Below, one piece after another: positions 55,364 through 62,774 of a stretch of DNA of 64,000 nt (positions are counted from its first letter, which is position 1; each line of letters starts with the position of its first letter). Both the position numbers and the translations under genes were made by a program. Below the pieces are notes generated by a model, which was not told where the DNA came from, ran no database searches, and saw nothing but the letters and a program-made list of their open reading frames with translations. The stretch lies in the NCBI RefSeq assembly GCF_014678725.1, contig NZ_CP061497.1:1752001-1816000 (forward strand). Reading direction: 5' to 3'. This stretch comes from Thermomonas sp. XSG (GTDB lineage Bacteria > Pseudomonadota > Gammaproteobacteria > Xanthomonadales > Xanthomonadaceae).

Positions 55364-56800
55364 TCAGGCCGCCAGCAGGTCCATGAAATCGCGCACCGGC
55401 ATGGCTTCCAGCCGCGCCTGGTCCAGCGCCACCTCGAGGATGCGCTGCTGGCGACCCGCATCGAAACGCCGGGCCAGGTTGCGGCGGAATTTCTGCTCCA
55501 GCAGCGGCAGGCCCTCGTCGCGGCGGCGCGGATGGCCGATGGGGTATTCCACCAGCACCTCGTCCAGCGTGCTGCCGTCCTTGAAGTGGACGGTCAGGCC
55601 GTTGGCAATGCTGCGTTTGCCGGGATCGTGATAGTCGGCGGTGAAGTCTCGTTCCTCCACGCAGCCGATGCGCGCGCGCAGGGCGTCGATGCGCGGGTCG
55701 GCGGCGACGTCATCGTCGTAGTCGGCAGCGGTCAGGCGGCCGAACAGCAGCGGCACCGCGACCATGTACTGGATGCAGTGGTCGCGGTCGGCGGGATTGT
55801 CCAGCGGGCCGTGCTTGTCGATGATGCGCATGCACGCGGCCTGGGTGCGGATGACGATCTTTTCGATGTCGTCGCTGCTGCGGCCAAGCGCGCGCAACTG
55901 CTGGTGCAGGGTCATCGCCGCCTCCACCGCGCTCTGCGCGTGGAATTCGGCCGGGTAGCTGATCTTGAACAGCACGTTTTCGATCACGTAGCTGCCGAAG
56001 TCACGCTCGAAGCGGAATGGACGCCCCTGGAAGCTGACGTCGTAGAAGCCCCAGGCCGGCGCGGTGAGCGCGGCGGGATAGCCCATCTCGCCGGTTTGCG
56101 CGATCAGCGCCAGCCGCACCGCGCGCGAACAGGCATCGCCGGCGGCCCAGCTCTTGCGCGAGCCGGTATTGGGCGCGTGCCGGTACGTGCGCAGGCTCTG
56201 GCCATCCACGAACACTTGCGACAGCGCCGCCAGCGCCTGCGCGCGGTCCAGCCCGAGCAGGGACGACACCACCGCCGTCGAGGCCAGCTTCACCAGCGCC
56301 ACGTGGTCCAGCCCGACCTGGTTGAAGGAGTTCTTCAGCGCCATCACGCCCTGGATCTCGTGTGCCTTGATCGCGCAGGCCAGCACCTCGCGCATGCTCA
56401 GCGGCGCGCCGCCGCGGCTGCGCCAGTCGGCCACGGCGAGAATGGCGCCGAGGTTGTCGGACGGGTGGCCCCATTCGGCGGCCAGCCAGGTGTCGTTGAA
56501 GTCCAGCCAGCGGATCGCCGCGCCGATGTCGAACGCGGCCTTGACGGGATCCAGCTGGAAGCTGGTGCCGGGCACGCGCGCGCCGTTGTCGAGCGTCGCG
56601 CCGGGCACCAGCGGGCCCAGCAGCCTGGTGCAGGCGGGATGTTCCAGCGCTTCCAGCGCGCAGCCCAGCGAGTCGATCAGCACCAGCCGGGCGCTGCGCC
56701 AGGCCAGGTCGGAGACCGGTTGGAAGTCGCGCACGTAGTCGACGATGTCGACCAGCACCTGGTCCCATTCGGTTCGGGAAGACGCCACAGGCGAAGACAT
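55364..56800 (-). CDS. prpD: 2-methylcitrate dehydratase PrpD (MmgE/PrpD family)
   Basis: 478 residues. Conserved sequence includes RLVLIDSLGCALEAL, WLDFNDTWLAAEWGHPSDN, the KAHEIQGVMALKNSFNQVGLDHVALVK region and SRKSWAAGDACSRAV. It dehydrates 2-methylcitrate independently of an Fe-S cluster, alongside AcnD. The start at 56800 is preceded by GGGAG, and a GTACC-N5-GGTAC palindrome lies 22 bases upstream; the frame upstream of this is only an acnD shadow. Confidence 0.94.
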   Translation of the reverse strand: MSSPVASSRTEWDQVLVDIVDYVRDFQPVSDLAWRSARLVLIDSLGCALEALEHPACTRLLGPLVPGATLDNGARVPGTSFQLDPVKAAFDIGAAIRWLDFNDTWLAAEWGHPSDNLGAILAVADWRSRGGAPLSMREVLACAIKAHEIQGVMALKNSFNQVGLDHVALVKLASTAVVSSLLGLDRAQALAALSQVFVDGQSLRTYRHAPNTGSRKSWAAGDACSRAVRLALIAQTGEMGYPAALTAPAWGFYDVSFQGRPFRFERDFGSYVIENVLFKISYPAEFHAQSAVEAAMTLHQQLRALGRSSDDIEKIVIRTQAACMRIIDKHGPLDNPADRDHCIQYMVAVPLLFGRLTAADYDDDVAADPRIDALRARIGCVEERDFTADYHDPGKRSIANGLTVHFKDGSTLDEVLVEYPIGHPRRRDEGLPLLEQKFRRNLARRFDAGRQQRILEVALDQARLEAMPVRDFMDLLAA

Positions 56801-56821
56801 GACTGCACTCCCGTTTGAATA

Positions 56822-56838
56822 AGTACCGTAATGGTACT
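56822..56838 (-). promoter_or_regulatory. GTACC-N5-GGTAC palindrome upstream of prpD
   Basis: AGTACCGTAATGGTACT, perfect 6-bp arms around five bases, 22 bases before the prpD ATG. It matches the operator-like site at 50564. A repressor here could set prpD-prpF expression apart from acnD. Confidence 0.5.
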
Positions 56839-56904
56839 CTTTCGCGGGCGTCGGTGATGGGGCGCCTGCAGCCGGTGCAGGCAACCGCAAGGCGGTCGCT
56901 GCGA

Positions 56905-56931
56905 CCACATGCCCATTGCAAGGGCATGTGG
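56905..56931 (-). terminator. Perfect hairpin between acnD and prpD
   Basis: CCACATGCCC/GGGCATGTGG, 10-bp stem, 7-base loop, 27 bases after the acnD stop. It lacks a U-run; it may be a Rho-dependent or processing site separating acnD from prpD. Confidence 0.4.
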
Positions 56932-56958
56932 CCCGGCCTGCTGCGCGCGGCCAGGGAC

Positions 56959-59574
56959 TCAGCCGGCGCTGTTGGCGGCGATGAAATCCTGTGCGAACCG
57001 CTGCAGCACGCCGCCGGCGGCGTAGATGTGCACGTCCTCGTCGGAATCCAGCCGGCAGGTGACCGGCACCTCGACGGTTTCGCCATCGCGGCGGTGGATG
57101 CGCAGGGTCAGCGTCGCGCCCGGCGCCGGCGTTCCCGCCACGTCGAAGCTCTCGGTGCCGTCGATGCCCAGCGTCAGCCGGGTCGTACCGGGCTGGAACT
57201 GCAGCGGCAGCACGCCCATGCCGACGAGGTTGGTGCGGTGGATGCGCTCGAAGCCTTCGGCCACGATCGCCTCCACGCCCGCCAGCCGCACGCCCTTGGC
57301 CGCCCAGTCGCGTGAGCTGCCCTGGCCGTAGTCGGCGCCGGCGATGATGACCAGCGGCTGGCGACGCGCCATGTAGGTCTCGATCGCCTCCCACATCCGC
57401 ACCACCTTGCCTTCCGGCTCGATCCGCGCCAGCGAACCTTGGCGCACGCTGCCGTCGTCGTTGCGCACCATCTCGTTGAGCAGCTTCGGGTTGGCGAAGG
57501 TGGCGCGCTGCGCGGTGAGGTGGTCGCCGCGGTGGGTGGCGTAGGAATTGAAGTCCTCTTCCGGCAGGCCCATCTTCGCCAGGTACTCGCCGGCGGCGCT
57601 GGAAGCCAGGATCGCGTTGGACGGCGACAGGTGGTCGGTGGTGATGTTGTCGCCCAGCACCGCCAGCGCGCGCATGCCGGCCAGCGTGCGCTCGCCCGCC
57701 AGCGCGCCTTCCCAATAGGGCGGGCAGCGGATGTAGGTGCTCTGCGGGCGCCAGTCGTACAGCGGCTTTGCCTGCTGGCCGCGCGCGCGCGGCGCGAACA
57801 TCGGCTCGTACACCCGGCGAAACTGCTCCGGCTTGACGCTGGCGTTCACCACCGCGTCGATCTCGGCGTCGCTCGGCCAGATGTCCTTGAGCCGCACTGC
57901 GTTGCCATCGCGGTCGATGCCCAGCACATCCTTCTCGATGTCGAAGCGCACGGTGCCGGCAATGGCGTAGGCGATCACCAGCGGCGGCGAGGCCAGGAAC
58001 GCCTGCTTCGCATACGGATGGATGCGGCCGTCGAAGTTGCGGTTGCCGGACAGCACCGCGGTGACGTACAGGTCGCGCTCGATCACTTCCTTCTGGATGG
58101 CCGGGTCCAGCGCGCCGCTCATGCCGTTGCAGGTGGTGCAGGCGAAGCCGACGATGCCGAAGCCCAGCTGTTCCAGTTCGGGCAGCAGCCTGGCTTCTTC
58201 GAGATACAGCTGCACCGCCTTCGAGCCGGGCGCCAGCGAGCTCTTCACCCACGGCTTGCGGGTCAGCCCGCGCGCGTTGGCATTGCGCGCCAGCAGGCCG
58301 GCGGCGATCACGTTGCGCGGGTTGGAGGTATTGGTGCAACTGGTGATGGCCGCGATGATCACCGCGCCGTCGGGGATCAGGCCGCGGGCCTCTTCCTCGC
58401 GCGCGGCCTCCAACTTGGTTTCGTCGGCGATGCCACGCTCGGCCAGCGCCGTCACCGGCAGCCTGCGGTGCGGGTTGCTGGGCCCCGCCAGCGTGCGGGT
58501 CACGCTGGACAGGTCGAAATGCAGGGTGCGCTCGTAGCGCGCGTGCAACAGGTCGTCGGCCCAGAAGCCGGCGGTCTTGGCATAGGTTTCCACCAGCGCC
58601 ACCTGGGCATCGTCGCGGCCGGTCAGGCGCAGGTAGTCGAGGGTGTTGCCGTCGATGAAGAACATCGCGGCGGTGGCGCCGTACTCCGGGGCCATATTCG
58701 AAATCGTGGCGCGGTCGCCGATGGTCAGCGCCGAAGCGCCTTCGCCGCGGAACTCCAGGTACGCGCCCACCACCTTCTGCTGGCGCAGGAACTCGGTCAG
58801 CGCCAGCACCACGTCGGTGGCGGTGATGCCGGGGCCCGGGCGGCCACTGAGCTCCACCGCCACGATGTCGGGCAGGCGCATCATCGAGGCGCGGCCCAGC
58901 ATCACGCTTTCCGCTTCCAGCCCGCCCACGCCCACGGCGATCACGCCCAGTGCGTCCACGTGCGGGGTGTGTGAATCGGTGCCCACGCAGGTATCCGGGA
59001 AGGCCACGCCGTCGCGGGTATAGATCACCGGCGACATTTTCTCCAGGTTGATCTGGTGCATGATCCCGTTGCCCGCAGGGATCACGTCAACGTTGTCGAA
59101 GGCCAGCCGGCACCACTCGATGAAATCGAAGCGGTCGGCGTTGCGACGGTCCTCGATGGCGCGGTTCCTGGCGAACGCCTGCGGGTCGAAACCCGGCGCT
59201 TCCACCGCCAGCGAGTGGTCCACGATCAGCTGCACCGGCACCACCGGGTTGACCTGCGCCGGGTCGCCGCCGGCCGCGGCGATGGCTTCGCGCAGGCCGG
59301 CCAGGTCGACCAGCGCGGTCTGGCCGAGGATGTCGTGGCAGACCACCCGCGCCGGGAACCACGGGAAGTCGAGGTCGCGGCGGCGTTCGACCAGCTGCAG
59401 CAGGTAGTCGTTGATGCGGGTCGGCTCGGCCTTGCGCACGATGTTCTCGGCGTGCACCCGCGCGGTGTACGGCAGCTCGGCCCACGCGCCCGGCTTGAGT
59501 GCTTCCACCGCCTCGCGCGCGTCGAAATAATCCAGGGCGGTGCCGGGCAGGTATTTGCGGTAGCTGGTGTTCAT
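56959..59574 (-). CDS. acnD: Fe/S-dependent 2-methylcitrate dehydratase AcnD
   Basis: 871 residues, aconitase superfamily. Cluster cysteines are visible in SCTNTSNPRN and in GFACTTCNG; the swivel domain has ITTDHLSPSNAI and GADYGQGSSRDWAAKG. AcnD with PrpF replaces the PrpD route from 2-methylcitrate to 2-methylaconitate. MNTSYRKYLPGTALDYFDAR is the standard AcnD N-terminus; an extra ATG lies one codon upstream. The usual partners prpB and prpC are not in the window: dusA lies directly upstream on the other strand. Confidence 0.95.
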   Translation of the reverse strand: MNTSYRKYLPGTALDYFDAREAVEALKPGAWAELPYTARVHAENIVRKAEPTRINDYLLQLVERRRDLDFPWFPARVVCHDILGQTALVDLAGLREAIAAAGGDPAQVNPVVPVQLIVDHSLAVEAPGFDPQAFARNRAIEDRRNADRFDFIEWCRLAFDNVDVIPAGNGIMHQINLEKMSPVIYTRDGVAFPDTCVGTDSHTPHVDALGVIAVGVGGLEAESVMLGRASMMRLPDIVAVELSGRPGPGITATDVVLALTEFLRQQKVVGAYLEFRGEGASALTIGDRATISNMAPEYGATAAMFFIDGNTLDYLRLTGRDDAQVALVETYAKTAGFWADDLLHARYERTLHFDLSSVTRTLAGPSNPHRRLPVTALAERGIADETKLEAAREEEARGLIPDGAVIIAAITSCTNTSNPRNVIAAGLLARNANARGLTRKPWVKSSLAPGSKAVQLYLEEARLLPELEQLGFGIVGFACTTCNGMSGALDPAIQKEVIERDLYVTAVLSGNRNFDGRIHPYAKQAFLASPPLVIAYAIAGTVRFDIEKDVLGIDRDGNAVRLKDIWPSDAEIDAVVNASVKPEQFRRVYEPMFAPRARGQQAKPLYDWRPQSTYIRCPPYWEGALAGERTLAGMRALAVLGDNITTDHLSPSNAILASSAAGEYLAKMGLPEEDFNSYATHRGDHLTAQRATFANPKLLNEMVRNDDGSVRQGSLARIEPEGKVVRMWEAIETYMARRQPLVIIAGADYGQGSSRDWAAKGVRLAGVEAIVAEGFERIHRTNLVGMGVLPLQFQPGTTRLTLGIDGTESFDVAGTPAPGATLTLRIHRRDGETVEVPVTCRLDSDEDVHIYAAGGVLQRFAQDFIAANSAG

Positions 59575-59650
59575 CATGGCGGGCAGGCAGTGGTCGAACG
59601 GACCGCCTATTCTCGCGCATCGCGGCGGGGCCTGCCCCGGCCTCCGTACA

Positions 59651-60661
59651 ATGCGCGGCGTGAACGCCTCCCCCGCCATTCCCGCCGACCAGTTGCGCCT
59701 GTCCGTCGCCCCGATGATGGATTGGACGGATTCGCACTGCCGCGTGTTCCACCGGCTGCTGGCGCCCGGCGCGCGGCTGTATTCGGAAATGGTGCATGCC
59801 AACGCGGTGGTGCTGGGCGACCGCGCGCGTCTGCTGGCGATGGATCCGTGCGAGCACCCGGTGGCGCTGCAGCTGGGCGGCAGTGAGCCGGCGCTGCTGG
59901 CGCAGGCGGCGCGGATCGGCGCCGACTGGGGCTATGACGAGATCAACCTCAACTGCGGCTGCCCGTCCGATCGCGTGCAGGCCGGGCGTTTCGGCGCCTG
60001 CCTGATGCGCGAGCCGGGGCTGGTGGCCGACAGCGTGGCGGCGATGATCGCCGCGGTGCCGGGCGTGCCGGTCACGGTGAAGTGCCGGCTGGGCGTCGAC
60101 GACGACCACGAGTGGGAGCGTTTCATCGCCTTCATCGACACCATTGCCGACGCCGGCTGCCGGATGTTCGTGGTGCACGCGCGCAACGCCTGGCTGAAGG
60201 GGCTGAGCCCGAAGGAAAACCGCGAGGTGCCGCCACTGCGCTACGACTGGGCCTACCGGCTCAAGCGCGAACGGCCACGGCTGCAGGTGGTCGTCAACGG
60301 CGGCATCGCCGATGCGGACGAGGCCACCGCGCACCTGGACCATGTCGATGGCGCGATGCTCGGCCGCGCCGCCTATCACACGCCCTACCTGCTGCATCAG
60401 CTCGACGCGCGCTGCTCCGGCGGTGCGCTGCGCACCCGCACCGAGCTGCTGCGGGCCTATCGCCCCTACGTCGAGGCGCAGCTCGCCAAGGGCGTGTTCC
60501 TCAAGCACATCACCCGTCACCTGCTGGGGCTGTTCGCCGGCCAGCCTGGTGGACGCGCTTTCCGGCAGGTCCTCAGCGAAGGCGCGCACCGGCCCGGTGC
60601 CGACTGGTCGCTGGTCGAACAGGCCCTGTCACAGACCGAACGCGAGCCCTTGCCGACATGA
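59651..60661 (+). CDS. dusA: tRNA-dihydrouridine(20/20a) synthase DusA
   Basis: 336 residues from ATG. FMN-dependent reduction of uridine in the tRNA D-loop. Conserved: VAPMMDWTDSHCR, the catalytic cysteine in NLNCGCPSDRVQ (Cys104), FGACLM, VHARNAWLKGLSPKENRE, and NGGIADADEA. The start is debatable: TACAAT (59647-59652) overlaps the ATG and would make a leaderless mRNA beginning at the GTG at 59660, which also gives a good DusA N-terminus. The stop overlaps the next gene (ATGA). Confidence 0.94.
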   Translation: MRGVNASPAIPADQLRLSVAPMMDWTDSHCRVFHRLLAPGARLYSEMVHANAVVLGDRARLLAMDPCEHPVALQLGGSEPALLAQAARIGADWGYDEINLNCGCPSDRVQAGRFGACLMREPGLVADSVAAMIAAVPGVPVTVKCRLGVDDDHEWERFIAFIDTIADAGCRMFVVHARNAWLKGLSPKENREVPPLRYDWAYRLKRERPRLQVVVNGGIADADEATAHLDHVDGAMLGRAAYHTPYLLHQLDARCSGGALRTRTELLRAYRPYVEAQLAKGVFLKHITRHLLGLFAGQPGGRAFRQVLSEGAHRPGADWSLVEQALSQTEREPLPT

Positions 60662-61569
60662 TCACCCGCGATGCCGACGCGTTCCTCGCGCTTGCCCGTG
60701 CCGCTGCGCCCGACTTCGGCCCGGCCACCGCGCGCGCCGCTTTCCTGGTCGCGCCGGATGGTTTCCGCCTGGCCGAGCAGTCGGCGCGTGACAACGCCTA
60801 CATGGCCGATGCCGCGGCGTTCGACGCCGCCCGCGCCTCGGCCCAGCACCGCGAACTGCAGCGCGCGCTGTCGGCGGTGCTGCCGACGGTCTGCTTCGCC
60901 GGCAGTCCCGACACCCCCGATGCGCTGTTCCCCAACAACGTGTTCGGCACCGCGCCCGGACGCTATGTCGTCGGCCGCATGCGCCACGAAGTGCGCCAGC
61001 GCGAAGCCGCGCGCAGCGACATCCGCGCGTTCTTCCGCGACGTGCTGGGCCGGCAGGAAATCGACCTCTCCACCCAGCCGCATGCCTGCGAGCTGACCGG
61101 TGCGCTGGTGATCGACCGCGCCCGCGGGCTGGGCTTCTGCGGCCTGTCCGAGCGCTGCGACGAGGCCGGCGCAAAGCTGATGCACGAGGCGTTCGGCCTG
61201 CGCGCCACCCTGTTGTTCGACCTTGCCCCCGGCGAATACCACACCAACGTGGTGCTGGCGGTGCTGGCCGGGCGCGCGGCGGTGGTCTGTCCGGCAGGTT
61301 TCGCCGAGCCGGCGGTAGCCGACGCCATCGCCGCCCTGTACGCGCCCCACGCGGTGGCCTGCAACGCCGCCGAACACGCCGCCTTCGTCGCCAACTGCAT
61401 CGCCCTGTCTGCGGATACGGTGTGGATGAGCGCGGCGGCGGAGAGGGCGCTGTCGCCGGCGCACCGAGCCTTGCTGGCCGCGGCCGGATTCCGCGTCGAG
61501 GCGGTCGAGCTGGAGGCGATCGAGGCGGCCGGTGGTTCCCTGCGCTGCTGCATCGGCGAGCTGTTCTGA
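60658..61569 (+). CDS. Guanidino-group modifying hydrolase (arginine deiminase-related, CtlX-like)
   Basis: 303 residues. The penta-fold signature of the amidinotransferase/deiminase family is visible: FPNNVFG (91-97), HACELTGAL with an acidic residue near 145, the active-site His in YHTNVVLAVL (His195), and the nucleophile Cys in GGSLRCC (297/298). It is probably a citrulline or arginine-type hydrolase acting on ureido/guanidino compounds. The ATG at 60658 overlaps the dusA stop, so it is made with dusA, an unexpected pairing. Confidence 0.85.
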   Translation: MITRDADAFLALARAAAPDFGPATARAAFLVAPDGFRLAEQSARDNAYMADAAAFDAARASAQHRELQRALSAVLPTVCFAGSPDTPDALFPNNVFGTAPGRYVVGRMRHEVRQREAARSDIRAFFRDVLGRQEIDLSTQPHACELTGALVIDRARGLGFCGLSERCDEAGAKLMHEAFGLRATLLFDLAPGEYHTNVVLAVLAGRAAVVCPAGFAEPAVADAIAALYAPHAVACNAAEHAAFVANCIALSADTVWMSAAAERALSPAHRALLAAAGFRVEAVELEAIEAAGGSLRCCIGELF

Positions 61570-61607
61570 CCAGGGGCAGGCAGGAGTCTGAACGCCGCGC
61601 TATCCTG

Positions 61608-61633
61608 TTCAGGAAACTTCAGGGCTGATTCAC
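61608..61633 (+). promoter_or_regulatory. Direct-repeat box upstream of the PhoPQ-like operon
   Basis: TTCAGG (61608-61613) and TTCAGG (61618-61623) are 10 bases apart, with a third partial TTCAC at 61629-61633. About eleven bases later AAGAAT (61645-61650) could be the -10. OmpR/PhoP regulators bind such direct repeats, so autoregulation is plausible. Confidence 0.45.
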
Positions 61634-61684
61634 CCCCTGGTTCCAAGAATGCACCCGTACCTGCCTTCCACTGCCAGTCACGCC

Positions 61685-62035
61685 ATGCCCCGCATTCCGA
61701 CCGCACTGCCCAACCTGTTCGCCGCTGTCCTGCTGACCGCGTCGTCGCTGGCGATGGCACAGCAGGCGCCGCCGTCGCCGCGTGATCGCGACCGCGATCG
61801 CGGGCCGGAGCGCGAGCTGCAACAGGCGCCGCGCGTCAGCCTGTCGGACGCCGTGCGGCGGGTCGAGCGCAATACCCGTGGCGAAGTCCTGTCGGCCGAG
61901 CGCATCCAGTTCGACGGCCGCGACATGCACCGGGTCAAAGTGGTGGACGACCAGGGCCGGGTGCGGGTGTTCATGCAGGACCCGGCGCGTCGCGATCGTC
62001 CTTCACCGCCGCGTCCGCAGAATGACGACGAGTAA
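61685..62035 (+). CDS. Small secreted PepSY-domain protein
   Basis: 116 residues. A signal peptide (IPTALPNLFAAVLLTASSLAMA) and an Arg/Asp-rich spacer (RDRDRDRG) precede a single PepSY-like domain with LSDAVRRVERNTRGEVLSAERI and HRVKVVDDQGRVRVF. PepSY proteins are commonly encoded just ahead of PhoP/PhoQ-type systems and may modulate the sensor or a protease. The ATG at 61685 was preferred because it starts the signal peptide directly; the ATG at 61649 is possible. Confidence 0.8.
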   Translation: MPRIPTALPNLFAAVLLTASSLAMAQQAPPSPRDRDRDRGPERELQQAPRVSLSDAVRRVERNTRGEVLSAERIQFDGRDMHRVKVVDDQGRVRVFMQDPARRDRPSPPRPQNDDE

Positions 62036-62074
62036 GCCCAAGCCGCCCCTTTCGACCATTCCCAAGGAGTGACC

Positions 62075-62758
62075 ATGCGTATCCTGCTCGTCGAAGACGA
62101 AGCTCCGCTCCGTGAAACCCTGGCAGCGCGCCTGAAGCGCGAGGGCTATGCCGTGGATGCCGCGCAGGATGGCGAGGAAGGCCTGTACATGGGCCGCGAG
62201 GTGCCGTTCGACGTCGGCATCATCGACCTCGGCCTGCCGAAGATGAGTGGCATGGAGCTGATCCGCGCGCTGCGCGACGAAGGCAAGAAGTTTCCGATGC
62301 TGATCCTGACCGCTCGTTCCAGCTGGCAGGACAAGGTCGATGGGCTCAAGCAGGGCGCCGACGACTATCTGGTCAAGCCGTTCCACGTCGAGGAGCTGCT
62401 GGCGCGCATCAACGCGCTGGTGCGCCGCGCCGCCGGCTGGAGCAAGCCGACGCTGGAGTGCGGGCCGGTGGTGCTGGACCTGGCCGCGCAGACGGTCAGC
62501 GTCAACGGCAGCAACGTCGACCTGACCAGCTACGAATACAAGGTGCTCGAGTACCTGATGATGCATGCTGGCGAGCTGGTCTCGAAGGCCGATCTCACCG
62601 AGCACATCTACCAGCAGGATTTCGACCGCGATTCCAACGTGCTGGAAGTCTTCATCGGCCGCCTGCGCAAGAAGCTGGACCCGGACGGTGAACTGAAGCC
62701 GATCGAGACCGTCCGCGGCCGCGGTTACCGCTTCGCCATCGCGCGCAGCGGCGAGTGA
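62075..62758 (+). CDS. phoP: Response regulator, PhoP-like (OmpR family)
   Basis: 227 residues. Receiver domain: LVEDEAPLRETLAARLKREG, phospho-acceptor Asp51 (IIDLGLPKMSG), Thr in ILTARSS, Lys in YLVKPFH. The winged helix follows from about 125 (LTSYEYKVLEYLMMHAGELVSK ... RLRKKLDPDGELKPIETVRGRGYRF). AAGGAG six bases upstream supports the ATG at 62075. By sequence and by the PepSY-RR-HK order it matches PhoP of Xanthomonadaceae, which responds to low Mg2+, cationic peptides or envelope stress. Confidence 0.9.
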   Translation: MRILLVEDEAPLRETLAARLKREGYAVDAAQDGEEGLYMGREVPFDVGIIDLGLPKMSGMELIRALRDEGKKFPMLILTARSSWQDKVDGLKQGADDYLVKPFHVEELLARINALVRRAAGWSKPTLECGPVVLDLAAQTVSVNGSNVDLTSYEYKVLEYLMMHAGELVSKADLTEHIYQQDFDRDSNVLEVFIGRLRKKLDPDGELKPIETVRGRGYRFAIARSGE

Positions 62759-62774
62759 CCCCGCGCGCAGGCGC

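Noticed and set aside
56801-58339. Upstream extension of the prpD frame to 991 codons
   Set aside because: It overlaps acnD, whose cluster and swivel motifs are intact, and carries the composition of a shadow frame.
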